From a virus, in IMG/VR virus record IMGVR_UViG_3300044715_001393, positions 1 to 24,246 of that record: 24,246 nucleotides of DNA. One strand, 5' to 3'. The notes below the pieces were generated by a model. It was not told the origin of the DNA. It ran no database searches and saw only the letters and a list, made by a program, of their open reading frames with translations. The position numbers were made by a program, and so were the translations under genes. Shown here one piece after another: positions 1 through 8,307 of the stretch; the stretch's first letter is position 1, and the number at the start of each line of letters is the position of its first letter.

Positions 1-2
1 AG

Positions 3-1748
3 GACAATGTCAGCAAGACCCTGAGGAACGTGAACAAGGGTCTCGGCGGCCTGTCGAAAAAGTCGCTGGCCGTTGGAACCGCTATCGGGACGGCCCTCGG
101 GGGGATCGCCCTCAAGGCAATCGGCGCCCTGACCGGCCAAATCACCGGCGCCTTCCAAAAGCTCGGTGAGCAAGATCAGCTGATCAAACGCACCAACAAT
201 GTGCTTCAGACCACGGGCAACATTGCGAACGTCACCGCCGATCAGATCCTCAAGCAGTCCAGCGCCCTTGAAATGCTCACGGGCATGGAGCAGGAGGCCA
301 TCCAGAACGGCCAGAACCTACTCCTCACCTTCACGAACCTGCGCAACGAGGCGGGCGAGGGTAATGACATCTTCACCCAAGCGAGCTCGATCATGGTCGA
401 TCTGGCAACGGCGATGGGCGGAGATCCACAGGGCGCAGCGATCCAGCTCGGTAAGGCGCTCAACGACCCCACGAAAGGAATCACCGCCCTTACTCGCGTC
501 GGCGTTAGCTTCACACAGCAGCAAAAGGACCAGGTCAAGGCGCTGCAGGCCAGCGGCGACATTCTTGGTGCGCAGAAGGTTATCCTCGGAGAGTTGAACA
601 CACAGTTCGGCGGCGCCGGCAAGGCCGCTGGCGAGAGCTTCGCTGGACAGATGAAGATCTTGGAGCACGTCCTTACCGGCCTCATCGAAGATGCACTGCG
701 CCCGCTTCTTCCTCTAATCATTGGCTTTGCGAAGTTCCTGACAGGCACAGCGGTTCCGGCAATCCAGCGCGCCGCCGATGCCTTCAATGCTTGGTTTGGC
801 GGCGGCAGCCTACAGGGCATTGGAGATGTTATCACCCAGGAGATCTTCCCAGCGCTGATCGGGATCGGAAACATCTTGTTCAAACGAGTGATCCCACAGG
901 TCCTTGACTTCGCAAAGAAACTCGGCGCCGGCCTCATGCCGATCATCAAGACGGTCGCCGGCTTTATCAAGGGCACAGTTATCCCGGTCTTCCAGCAGAT
1001 TGCACAAGCGGTGGTTCGCGATGTTCTGCCAATCGTCAGGCGCCTCGCCGACTTCTTCATCCAGCGGGTCCTGCCGGCCGCATCGACGGTGGCCACGTTC
1101 ATCGCCGGCGTTCTCGGTCCGGTATTCCGCAAAGTCGCTGACGTCATCACGCAAAAAGTTCTGCCGGTCGTCGTGAAGCTCGCAAACTTCTTCGTCAATA
1201 ACGTTCTGCCAGTCATTGCCGATCTTGCCGGCGCACTCTGGGGCAACGGCTCGGGTCCCCTGCCCACGGCGCTCAACGCAATCGCCGGCGTGTTCTCATT
1301 CGTCGCGGACGGCGTCGGCTTCCTGTTCGGCCTCCTCGAAGATCTACTCGACATCCTCGGCAAGGTCGCGCAGGCCATCGCCGACAGTCCGATCGGGCAG
1401 ATCGCAGGCGCAATCGGCGGGTTTGTCGGCGACCTCTTTGGCGGCCAGCGCGCTGCCGGCGGACCTGTTGCCGGCGGCAAGGCGTATCTCGTCGGGGAAA
1501 AGGGACCAGAGCTCTTCGTCCCAGGACAGAGTGGCTCGATCGTTCCGAACACCGGCCTGGCGATGCCAGCTATGTCTGCGGGCGGCGCCGGCAGCGTTGC
1601 CGGCGAAATCCGTCGAGCCTTCGCCGGGCTTGGCATCTATCTCGATGGCGAGTCCGTCGGTCGGGTCTCCGATCGTCGCCTCTCCGTGGCACTCGCAACA
1701 ACCGGCACCACGAGCAGGAGCGCAAGCGCGTTCCGCTACGGCCGATAA
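3..1748 (+). CDS. Tape measure protein, C-terminal part (5' truncated by window)
   Basis: The frame is open from base 3, so the gene begins before the window; the GTG at 30 is only the first start-like codon and probably not the true start. Numbered from that GTG, the protein has a hydrophobic Gly/Ala segment (about 15-40), a helical region, then a proline-spaced repeat region (about 289-393) in which Pro recurs every 15 residues. The C-terminus has AAGGPVAGGKAYLVGEKGPE, a signature commonly seen at the end of phage tape-measure proteins. The family sets tail length during tail assembly and is ejected with DNA. Position just before tail-tip genes fits a siphovirus-type tail. The fragment is 581 codons including the part before 30, so full length is unknown. 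The tape-measure call is firm; the role of the 15-residue repeats is inferred. Confidence 0.9.
   Translation, partial: DNVSKTLRNVNKGLGGLSKKSLAVGTAIGTALGGIALKAIGALTGQITGAFQKLGEQDQLIKRTNNVLQTTGNIANVTADQILKQSSALEMLTGMEQEAIQNGQNLLLTFTNLRNEAGEGNDIFTQASSIMVDLATAMGGDPQGAAIQLGKALNDPTKGITALTRVGVSFTQQQKDQVKALQASGDILGAQKVILGELNTQFGGAGKAAGESFAGQMKILEHVLTGLIEDALRPLLPLIIGFAKFLTGTAVPAIQRAADAFNAWFGGGSLQGIGDVITQEIFPALIGIGNILFKRVIPQVLDFAKKLGAGLMPIIKTVAGFIKGTVIPVFQQIAQAVVRDVLPIVRRLADFFIQRVLPAASTVATFIAGVLGPVFRKVADVITQKVLPVVVKLANFFVNNVLPVIADLAGALWGNGSGPLPTALNAIAGVFSFVADGVGFLFGLLEDLLDILGKVAQAIADSPIGQIAGAIGGFVGDLFGGQRAAGGPVAGGKAYLVGEKGPELFVPGQSGSIVPNTGLAMPAMSAGGAGSVAGEIRRAFAGLGIYLDGESVGRVSDRRLSVALATTGTTSRSASAFRYGR
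894..1223 (+). repeat. 45-nt (15-aa) proline-phased repeats inside the tape measure gene
   Basis: Proline codons fall at 894, 939, 984, 1029, 1074, 1119, 1164 and 1209, exactly 45 nt apart. Units look like PIVRRLADFFIQRVL, PVFRKVADVITQKVL and PVVVKLANFFVNNVL: Pro, two hydrophobics, a basic pair, a small/hydrophobic core, and a closing VL. Seven full units and the start of an eighth are visible. Similarity is at protein level; the DNA copies have diverged. Confidence 0.85.
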
Positions 1749-1766
1749 GCAAAGGAGCACCTGACC

Positions 1767-2387
1767 ATGTCACTCAGCAGCATCAGCATCAGCGAGGGCG
1801 ATGGCGATAAGATTCTGGCCGCCGACGAGGTGACCCAGGACGCGCTCATCGTTCAGCGACAGCGCTTCCTCGTTGACCCAAGCCACCTATCAAGCTACGG
1901 CGCAAACCAGATGCCAACGGCCAACACCTCGGCGGGTGTTCTGGCGGCGGTCTATGCTGGCGGGGCCAACAACGTCTACATCCGACGCATCGAGCTGGTC
2001 CAAGAGGTCCTCGCCTCGGCCGCCACGCTCTACACGGTAGAGTTCGGTCGCACGCTGACTCAGCCGACCGGCGGAACAACGCGCACCCCGACCGACCTTG
2101 ACTCGGCAGACGCGGCATCAACCGCGACTCTTCGGATCTCGTCCTCGGCAACACCGAACACGGGCCTGACGGCACCGACGGCCATCTTCTCCAAGACGAT
2201 GGTCTTAGTCGATACCGCCGACAAGCTCGCGACGAGCTCTTCGGTCGCCTTCGACTTCCCGGACCTCGTCAAGGCGCCGAAGATCAACGCCGGCTCCACC
2301 GAGTCGTTCGTGATCAGCACGCCGACCGCAAGCGCGGCATCGGGCCGCCTTCGCATCAACGTTCTGTTCTACGAGACTGAGTTCTAA
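1767..2387 (+). CDS. Tail-associated structural protein of unknown fold, 206 aa
   Basis: The ATG at 1767 follows an AAGGAG ribosome binding site 18 nt after the tape-measure stop. The product is Ser/Thr/Ala-rich, with short beta-type stretches and no cysteines, membrane segment or signal peptide. It lies where distal-tail or tail-tip components sit in siphoviruses, between the tape measure and a large tail protein. I do not recognise the family. A virion role is inferred only from position and composition; a distal-tail adaptor or tail decoration protein are possibilities. Confidence 0.65.
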   Translation: MSLSSISISEGDGDKILAADEVTQDALIVQRQRFLVDPSHLSSYGANQMPTANTSAGVLAAVYAGGANNVYIRRIELVQEVLASAATLYTVEFGRTLTQPTGGTTRTPTDLDSADAASTATLRISSSATPNTGLTAPTAIFSKTMVLVDTADKLATSSSVAFDFPDLVKAPKINAGSTESFVISTPTASAASGRLRINVLFYETEF

Positions 2388-2402
2388 CAGGCGGGCGCAC
2401 CG

Positions 2403-4613
2403 ATGGCGAGCAGTTGGCTCAACGGCGTAACGCCTCGACAGCAGCCGTATTCGCTGCGCGTCGAAGGCATGTGGCGCGGGCTCGATCTCATGGTCAATCG
2501 AGCCTCGCGCAGCGCCGCCGTGCGCGAATATGCGCCATCGGTGATCCCGGACAGCATCAGCCTGGACTCGTCCGCCGACGATCTCGGTGGGACGCTGACG
2601 TTCGAAGTGCTTCAAGACAAAACCCCCGCCCAGGGGCCGTGGTGGTCGCGCGACATCCTCCCGGATAACGCCCTCGTCACCTTCTCACAGAACCGCTCGG
2701 TCGACGGGACCTATGCCCCGCAGACTCGGCTCTTCACCGGCTTCATCGATAACATCGATGCTCGGCTGCTCGGCGGCGGCACGGGGTCGCTTGCGACCGT
2801 GACCTGCGTCTCGCTCAGCGCGGTGCTTGATCGGACGTTGGTCCGCAAGGTCACACGCCGTCGAACCGGCCTGGCACTTTCCAAGATGGTCATCAGCGCC
2901 GGCACAGACAAAGAGCAGATCCGACAGATCCTCGCGCTCGCCGGCGGCCGTCGTCGCGTTGGCAACGCCAACATCTTCAACCCGACCAACATCAGCCTGG
3001 TGGAGCAGACCGCGACCAACCTTCCGCAGCTCGAGGTTCAGCTTGGAACGCTGCGCCAGGCGCTCGAGGCGGTCTGCGAGTCCGCCCAGAACAAAGACGG
3101 CAAGCGCCGTCACTTCTACATCGACAGTCGCACGGGCAAGCTCATCTACGGGTTCGCAGACGCCTCAGAGATTGCCTATGCCGACGCCCCTCTCGAGCTG
3201 GTCACCGATCCCGGAGATCAGGAGCTCGACGCGCCGGTCGACTTTGGACACGATGAGTGGCTGCGCAGCTCGGGCCGACTAACCCTGTATCTCAACCCGC
3301 TCAGCACCGGCAACAGCACCGTGCGCAATACCGGGGCGCGCAACGTGGCCATCCAGGAGACGATCATCACCGCCGGCACCGGCCTCTTTACGCCGTCATT
3401 CGTGCCCAAGCCAATCACGTCAGAGGCAAGCAGCGCCGCCATCGTTCTCCGATCAGGCCAAATCAATAGCGGGGGAACAATCGGCACCGACTCCGCGCGC
3501 TACTTCCGCATGCCGTCCGCCGGCGCTCTGCGCGGATCGCAGTTTACCCTCTCCGGCTGGTTCAGGACCTCAACCGAGGATCAAGCCGTTCTGCCGCCCA
3601 AGGGCAATGATTACTACTTTATCGACGCGATGGTCGGCGCCTCGGGCTTTGGCATCCGCCTCGAGGATGTCACCGGCGTAGTTCCTCCGGTCATTCCTGA
3701 GCCGCGCTTTATGCGGGTTCACCTGGCTCGCGCCGGCGTCAACATCATCTCGTCTCCAATCGGGGGCCTGGCCGCCTTCGCCTGGCACCACATCGCAGCG
3801 ACCTTCGACGGCACAACCGCCAAACTCTTCGTCAACGGCTCGCTGGTCGGATCGACTGCGATGGTGGCGATCAGCCCGGCCTCAGAAATCCGGATCGGCG
3901 GGATGCTCGGGATCACCGACTCGTTCCCCGGCGCCTATGCCCACATCGCCATTCACAATGAGGCACTGACCACCGGTGAGGTTCAGGGCCTCTACGCCGC
4001 CGGCACCTGGACGCGCGCGACCTCCAAGATCATCCCCCGCGACCTGTTCGTCGGCACCGACCACAGCCGGGTGGTGAAGCGCGTCTTCATCTTGGCCGCC
4101 GATACCGCCGCCGATAAGGACGAGGACGACGACCCCTACATGCGCGACTACGCCGCCGTCCCTAACGAAGCCGGAACCGCTACCGCCTACTCGCGACGCT
4201 CGGCCTCGATCGTCTTCGAGGACGTGCTTGAGGCACCCTACATCCGAACGCGCAAGAAGGATAAGCGCAAGGAGAAGCTCGACCGTGCCGCGCGATCGTT
4301 CTTCGGAGAGCGCCGACAGCCAGAGCAGTCAATCACGGCCGTTATTCGTGGAGCAAGCGACACACAGGCATGGTGGGGCTTCGGCTACAACTCCGGCTGG
4401 CGCCGCTCCGGATCGACCTACTCATTCGTTCGCGAGGGATGGCGCCCAGGGCAGTGGGTCAAGATCGACGCGCCCAGCCTTGGCCTGGTCGGGCTCTACC
4501 GCATCGCCTCTGTCGCCATGAGCCTCGAGCCGAACTCCCTCATTCGCCGCTTTGACCTGGAGATCGACGCCCGGCCACGCTACCGCGTTGGCCGCCTGGC
4601 GGCGATGGACTAA
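2403..4613 (+). CDS. Minor tail / tail-tip protein with inserted LamG-like domain, 736 aa
   Basis: Start ATG at 2403, 15 nt after the previous stop. The N-terminal third (1-330) resembles the hub proteins that follow tape measures: strands with repeated 'LFTGFID' and 'VTCVSLSAVLDRT'-like segments. Residues about 345-540 look like a concanavalin-type LamG/jelly-roll domain, with FTLSGWFRTS, WHHIAATFDGTTAKLFVNGS and AIHNEALTTGEVQGLYAAG; the central motif is characteristic of LamG-like domains. The C-terminal part (about 600-736) is basic and ends in a beta-rich segment. Such domains bind sugars, so a role in host-surface contact is likely. The gene overlaps the next one at TAATG (4611-4615), indicating coupled translation. 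The tail call is well supported; the exact hub name is not. Confidence 0.8.
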   Translation: MASSWLNGVTPRQQPYSLRVEGMWRGLDLMVNRASRSAAVREYAPSVIPDSISLDSSADDLGGTLTFEVLQDKTPAQGPWWSRDILPDNALVTFSQNRSVDGTYAPQTRLFTGFIDNIDARLLGGGTGSLATVTCVSLSAVLDRTLVRKVTRRRTGLALSKMVISAGTDKEQIRQILALAGGRRRVGNANIFNPTNISLVEQTATNLPQLEVQLGTLRQALEAVCESAQNKDGKRRHFYIDSRTGKLIYGFADASEIAYADAPLELVTDPGDQELDAPVDFGHDEWLRSSGRLTLYLNPLSTGNSTVRNTGARNVAIQETIITAGTGLFTPSFVPKPITSEASSAAIVLRSGQINSGGTIGTDSARYFRMPSAGALRGSQFTLSGWFRTSTEDQAVLPPKGNDYYFIDAMVGASGFGIRLEDVTGVVPPVIPEPRFMRVHLARAGVNIISSPIGGLAAFAWHHIAATFDGTTAKLFVNGSLVGSTAMVAISPASEIRIGGMLGITDSFPGAYAHIAIHNEALTTGEVQGLYAAGTWTRATSKIIPRDLFVGTDHSRVVKRVFILAADTAADKDEDDDPYMRDYAAVPNEAGTATAYSRRSASIVFEDVLEAPYIRTRKKDKRKEKLDRAARSFFGERRQPEQSITAVIRGASDTQAWWGFGYNSGWRRSGSTYSFVREGWRPGQWVKIDAPSLGLVGLYRIASVAMSLEPNSLIRRFDLEIDARPRYRVGRLAAMD

Positions 4614-5890
4614 TGAGCAAGATCGGCGTCTCCTCTGGATCACTCGCCGCCTCAACCGGGGCCGTCGTCGACGAGCTCGGTCAGCTGCTGATCGGCACTG
4701 ACACCAGCGGCGGAGAGGCGCAGTCCGTCGGCCCTTCGTTGCGCCGCGAGCTGCTCACGGGCTTCGCCAACGGCGACTGGAGCATCGCGACATCGAGCAT
4801 CGGCAACATCACCGAAGAGGAGAACCCTCTGCCGTTCTGGACGCGGGTCAGCACCGACGCCACCGCCGGCACGCTGCCGGTCGAAGAGCGAGTGACCATC
4901 GAGGTCATTGAGAACGACGCCGCTGCGTCGGGTAACGAGCTGCGCTTTACCATCACCAAAGACGCTGTCAACGCCAAAGAATACGCCATCTCCAGGTTTA
5001 CGCCAGTCGCCGGCAGCCGGGCGCGCAGCTTCATCTACGAGCCCCGCGCCCACGTCATTGGCAGCACCGGAGCGTCGGCCGCCAACATTAACGCCTACAT
5101 CCGCGCCTACTACGTTGACACCTCCCTCACGATGGTCGGCACCAGCTGGACTAACTCTCCGGTTCTCACCGGCATCGATCGGGAGATCCAAGCGCTCCCG
5201 AACGGCGGCGCCCAGCTGCCGTCCGACGCCGCGTTCCTCTACGTCGAGATCGGCGTCTTGATCAACGGCGCAATCACGACCACCGAGACGATGACCGTCC
5301 CCGAGGCGCGACTCGACGTTGGCGGCATCCAGCTGCTGCTCACCGACCAGAACGCCGCCGACCCGACGCGCGGCGGCGCATACGTGTCAAGCGGGCAGCT
5401 CTACTTGACCGCCGACGCCCACGACGGGGTGGGGGCCGACCCGGCGGTGATCCTTGATACTGCGAACGATCGATACTACATGGACGCCAAGCCGGTAGCG
5501 GGCCGAGGCACCGGACCGGCGACGACCACCGTCAGCGGCACGGCGACCCTTCTCGATCTTGATGCATCGTCAGAGTCTGGGGTCTATCGATCCGGCGACA
5601 CGATGGTCGCCCAGTTCGCCGGCTACTATCTGATCACCGCGCGGGTGAGCTTCCAGTCGTCCGGCGCGGGGACCTACCGGCGGATCTTCGTGCGCAATAA
5701 CGGCACGACCATCGCGACCGCCCAGGACGCCATCTCGACCGCCTCTATCGCCCACAACATCAATGTGGCCACCCAGCTCAACCTGGCGGCCAACGACGCC
5801 ATCGATATCCAGGGGCAGCAGAACAGCGGCGGAAACCTGACCGCCACCGTCCTCGAGCTGGCCGTCACTCGCCTCGGCAACTCGATCTAA
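4613..5890 (+). CDS. Tail protein with C1q/TNF-like C-terminal domain, 425 aa
   Basis: The start ATG overlaps the upstream stop (TAATG). Residues about 45-240 look like a beta-sandwich of carbohydrate-binding type, with an FANGDWSI segment and later FLYVEIGVLI. Residues about 295-425 form a compact beta domain (TATLLDLDASSESGVYRSGD, FAGYYLITARVSF, YRRIFVRNNGTTIA, LNLAANDAIDIQGQQN), a pattern typical of C1q/TNF-like trimeric jelly-rolls found on phage fibres and spore proteins. The likely role is receptor binding or tail-tip decoration, with trimerisation through the C-terminal domain. It ends the left tail module; the next gene begins the lysis cassette after a 57-nt gap. The domain calls rest on motif recognition, not a profile search. 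Confidence 0.75.
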   Translation: MSKIGVSSGSLAASTGAVVDELGQLLIGTDTSGGEAQSVGPSLRRELLTGFANGDWSIATSSIGNITEEENPLPFWTRVSTDATAGTLPVEERVTIEVIENDAAASGNELRFTITKDAVNAKEYAISRFTPVAGSRARSFIYEPRAHVIGSTGASAANINAYIRAYYVDTSLTMVGTSWTNSPVLTGIDREIQALPNGGAQLPSDAAFLYVEIGVLINGAITTTETMTVPEARLDVGGIQLLLTDQNAADPTRGGAYVSSGQLYLTADAHDGVGADPAVILDTANDRYYMDAKPVAGRGTGPATTTVSGTATLLDLDASSESGVYRSGDTMVAQFAGYYLITARVSFQSSGAGTYRRIFVRNNGTTIATAQDAISTASIAHNINVATQLNLAANDAIDIQGQQNSGGNLTATVLELAVTRLGNSI

Positions 5891-5945
5891 CCGCGCCACA
5901 GGGCGGGCGCCGGCGATCTATCAGGAGACCGTAGGAGGATCCTCG
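5891..5945 (+). repeat. Intergenic repeat, copy 1 (upstream of lysin)
   Basis: This gap matches the gap at 20221-20276. Both start just after a stop codon, share CCGCGC, then GGCGGG(G)CGC, then an identical 15-mer GGCGATCTATCAGGA (5912-5926), then a CC element and an (A/T)AGGAGGATC ribosome binding site before a start codon. Only small indels separate them. It could be a phage promoter, a translation leader or a processing site. Confidence 0.7.
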
Positions 5946-5947
5946 CC

Positions 5948-6856
5948 ATGGCATACCGCACACTCAAGATCGTCACCCAGACCGATCAGATCGAAGGGCA
6001 GAAGACCAAGACCACCGCAGATAACTGGATGGACGACTGCGGTCCGGCCTCGTTGATGACCATCGCCAATCACCTGCTCGGCACGAGCTATAAGTCGGCA
6101 GACGGGATCGCCTTCATGACCAAGGCGGGCCGCGTTGATCGCGACGGCGCTGGCGACCCAACCACCTACGCGATGATGGAAAAGGCGGCGCCACTCGTCG
6201 GTCTCAAACTGAACTATCCGAAAAGCTGGTCCGATGTCGTCGCCGCCCTGCGCGACCCCGAAGCCGCGCTCCTGATCTCCGTCGATCAGCCGAAGAACTA
6301 CCCGACCACGGTGCCGCTCTCGGCCTGGGCCAAGCGCCACAAACAGCGTACTGGCGGGAGGAGCTACGGCCACGTCACCGCCGCCGCCGGCGGAGACCGA
6401 GGCGCACAGTGGGCCGACCCAACGATGAGCGGAAAGGGCGCCGAGGCCAACGCCGTCCAGATCACCGTCGAAGAGCTCCGCGGCATCCTGGCCAGCAAGA
6501 ACGCCGCCCATCCGCACAAGGGCGTCCGCATCTTGCGCGCCAAGGCCAAGCCGGAGCTGCCAAAGCAGGTCGCCGAGACCCCGGTCAAGGCGCTGCCGGC
6601 TGAGCCAAAGCCGACACCGGTCGCACCAGCGCCGGTCGCGCCAAAGCCGGCCCCAACTACCCCGCAAAAGCCAAGGCCAAAGGCGCCTCGTCGACCAGAC
6701 CGCAACCCGCCGTCCTTCCGGCACCAGGAGGTCGCGGCGCGTCAGGAGCTCAGTGCTATCCTAAAGGAGCTCGATAAGACCCCGTGGGGCCGAGCCAAGC
6801 TCGCCCTCTGGGGCCGCGTTGAGGTTCTTCGCCGCATCATCAACCGTAATCGATAA
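5948..6856 (+). CDS. Probable endolysin: C39-like cysteine peptidase with proline-rich linker, 302 aa
   Basis: Start ATG at 5948 follows TAGGAGG. Residues 1-190 look like a papain/C39-like peptidase: the catalytic Cys is C31 in DDCGPAS, the His is H142 in SYGHVTAAAG and the Asp is D157 in WADPTM, the usual Cys-His-Asp order. A Pro/Ala/Lys-rich linker (about 194-247) joins this to a short helical basic tail (about 250-302) that could bind the wall or membrane. Such domains cut peptide bonds; placed directly before a holin (12-nt gap), the likely substrate is the cell-wall peptide and the job is lysis. There is no signal peptide, so holin-dependent release is expected. The alternative, a virion-associated peptidase, is less likely given the neighbours. 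Confidence 0.8.
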   Translation: MAYRTLKIVTQTDQIEGQKTKTTADNWMDDCGPASLMTIANHLLGTSYKSADGIAFMTKAGRVDRDGAGDPTTYAMMEKAAPLVGLKLNYPKSWSDVVAALRDPEAALLISVDQPKNYPTTVPLSAWAKRHKQRTGGRSYGHVTAAAGGDRGAQWADPTMSGKGAEANAVQITVEELRGILASKNAAHPHKGVRILRAKAKPELPKQVAETPVKALPAEPKPTPVAPAPVAPKPAPTTPQKPRPKAPRRPDRNPPSFRHQEVAARQELSAILKELDKTPWGRAKLALWGRVEVLRRIINRNR

Positions 6857-6868
6857 GGAGACCCAGTC

Positions 6869-7279
6869 ATGGAAAACCCGTTCCTGTCCGAACTCGCCAC
6901 CGCCCTCGTCATCGCCCTCGTCCCCGTCGTCATCGGGGCGATCGGATTCGTTGGTCGCTGGGCGATCGCTTACGTCAAGGCACGCGTCGCAGCCGAGCAC
7001 TACGTCGTGCTGAGCCAGCTCGCCCGCCGAGCCGTCGAAGCCGTTGAGCAGACCCTCTCGGCCGAGTCCAATAAGTCCAAGCTGGCCGCCGCCAAAGCCG
7101 CCGTCGAAAACGCCCTTCTTGCAAAGGGCATCAGGCTCGACGAGGCAGAGATTATCTCCGCCATCGAGGCCGCCGTCTACGCCGAAAAGCTAAACGCGGT
7201 CTTCACCGTCGAGCAGTCAGCGCCATCTGTTGCTGCTGCTATTCCGTCATCCGATCCGGCTGACGAAGCGGTCGTCTAA
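6869..7279 (+). CDS. Phage holin, LLH-family-like, 136 aa
   Basis: The ATG at 6869 is preceded by AAGGAG. A single strongly hydrophobic segment (about residues 8-33, ALVIALVPVVIGAIGFVGRW) is followed by an amphipathic helical tail with AVEAVEQTLSAESNKSKL and a GIRLDEAEIISAIEAAVYA segment. One N-terminal membrane helix plus this tail is the recognisable pattern of LL-H-type holins. Holins form lesions in the cytoplasmic membrane and set lysis time. It sits 12 nt behind the lysin and overlaps the next gene (TAATG at 7277-7281). Confidence 0.8.
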   Translation: MENPFLSELATALVIALVPVVIGAIGFVGRWAIAYVKARVAAEHYVVLSQLARRAVEAVEQTLSAESNKSKLAAAKAAVENALLAKGIRLDEAEIISAIEAAVYAEKLNAVFTVEQSAPSVAAAIPSSDPADEAVV

Positions 7280-7593
7280 TGCGCATCCTCGCCGCCGCCG
7301 ACATGGGCGTCGACGGGGTCGAACTGGTCGTATGGCTCGACGAGAGCAAGACGATCATCGGACCCGACGGCGACACGCGACCAGACCCAACTGCGGTCTG
7401 GCGCACCTTCACGCCGCGCGACGCCTGGGAGAACAACCGCGTCAGCGCCCTTGCTGACATCGCGGCGCGGGCAGACGCCGAACTTCGTCGCCGTCGTCCG
7501 GTTGAGATCGCTGATCTCGCCGGCACGGATCTAAACCCGTTCCTCGTCAGCGCAGTCGCGCCGGCGGAGACCACAGCCGAGGACGTTGACTGA
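7279..7593 (+). CDS. Hypothetical protein in lysis cassette, 104 aa
   Basis: The start overlaps the holin stop (TAATG) and its own stop overlaps the next ATG (TGATG at 7591-7595), so it is translated within the lysis transcript. The sequence is soluble and acidic, begins MRILAAADMGVDGVELVVWL, and has a middle helix rich in Ala/Arg (ALADIAARADAELRRRRP). I do not recognise a family. There is no signal peptide, membrane helix or cysteine pair. Confidence 0.65.
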   Translation: MRILAAADMGVDGVELVVWLDESKTIIGPDGDTRPDPTAVWRTFTPRDAWENNRVSALADIAARADAELRRRRPVEIADLAGTDLNPFLVSAVAPAETTAEDVD

Positions 7594-7772
7594 TGTCAGG
7601 AGTAAAGACCGCCAAGAAGGGCAAGGGCAAACAGCCAACGCCGTCGCTGACCAGCCGCCGCTGCGTCAAGTGCAACAACAAAATCATGAGCAACGAGATC
7701 TCCACGATCCTGCTCATCGACATGGCCGCGCGCACTCGCAAGATGGCCTTCTATCACCGAGGCTGCCGATGA
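7593..7772 (+). CDS. Small CxxC/HxxC protein, 59 aa
   Basis: This frame starts at the ATG overlapping the previous stop and ends with TGA at 7770-7772, where the next ATG (7769) overlaps it as ATGA. The N-terminus is Lys-rich; then C24-x2-C27 (RRCVKCNNK) and H55-x2-C58 (YHRGC) could bind one zinc ion. The four-nucleotide overlaps on each side favour this frame over the longer open frame starting at 7586, whose first 61 codons are a shadow of it. The fold resembles a single zinc-ribbon or LIM-like knuckle; function is unknown. Confidence 0.7.
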   Translation: MSGVKTAKKGKGKQPTPSLTSRRCVKCNNKIMSNEISTILLIDMAARTRKMAFYHRGCR

Positions 7773-8146
7773 TTACCCTGCCAAGCGTCGAAGTCGTGGC
7801 CACTATCGCCGGACTGATCGGAACAGCTATCGCCGCCGGCCTGGGGGCCGCTCGCGCCGAGACCAGGCGTCAGCGCGGCGCCATCGCCCAGGACATCAAG
7901 CGCGAGGTGGCTATCATTGAGCGCAAGCTAACCACCACCACCCGCACCCTTGCCGGTCAGATCGCCAAGTTGGAAGACGAGCTCGAAGAGACCAGGCAGC
8001 TCAACGCATCGCTTCAAGAGTCAATCGTCGAGTTGACCGCGCGCATCGACGCCGCCCTTCGCGCGCTGGACCTTGGTCCGGCTGGCGTCGCGCCGGCAAA
8101 AGAGATCCTCGGCAAGGCGCGCAAGCCGCGCGGAAAAAAGGCATGA
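7769..8146 (+). CDS. Membrane-anchored coiled-coil protein, 125 aa (candidate spanin-like or second holin)
   Basis: I place the start at ATG 7769 because it overlaps the upstream stop (ATGA) and begins directly with a hydrophobic helix (residues about 5-30, VEVVATIAGLIGTAIAAGLG). A charged coiled coil follows (about 38-95, with IAKLEDELEETRQLNASLQE), then a basic tail ending GKARKPRGKKA. One N-terminal membrane anchor plus a long periplasmic-type coiled coil is the layout of i-spanins and of several phage accessory lysis proteins. No lipoprotein partner is visible nearby, so spanin function is only a possibility. Confidence 0.7.
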   Translation: MITLPSVEVVATIAGLIGTAIAAGLGAARAETRRQRGAIAQDIKREVAIIERKLTTTTRTLAGQIAKLEDELEETRQLNASLQESIVELTARIDAALRALDLGPAGVAPAKEILGKARKPRGKKA

Positions 8147-8307
8147 GCCCGGAGATCGCAGAGGGCCTCGGCGCGGTCGCTATCTTCGCGCTACTCTTCG
8201 CCGGCCTCGCCTTCGAGGCGCGGCGTCAGGAGCGGGCAGAGGACGCCGCCCGAAAAGAACGCCTGTCCAAAGCGCGAAAGGTCAGCCTCGATCGCCGAGA
8301 CTGGTAG
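8143..8307 (+). CDS. Small single-pass membrane protein, 54 aa
   Basis: The ATG at 8143 overlaps the previous stop (ATGA). Residues about 8-26 (GLGAVAIFALLFAGLAFEA) form a membrane helix, followed by a highly charged helix (RRQERAEDAARKERLSK) and a TAG stop. It has no cysteine for lipidation. As the last gene of the plus-strand lysis cassette it could be an antiholin or accessory lysis protein. Its last 26 nt overlap the end of the convergent minus-strand gene. Confidence 0.65.
   Translation: MSPEIAEGLGAVAIFALLFAGLAFEARRQERAEDAARKERLSKARKVSLDRRDW

Noticed and set aside
242-1636. Long minus-strand frame antisense to the tape measure
   Set aside because: The plus frame has clear tape-measure motifs and repeats, while the minus frame is a low-complexity Pro/Arg/Ser shadow typical of GC-rich DNA.
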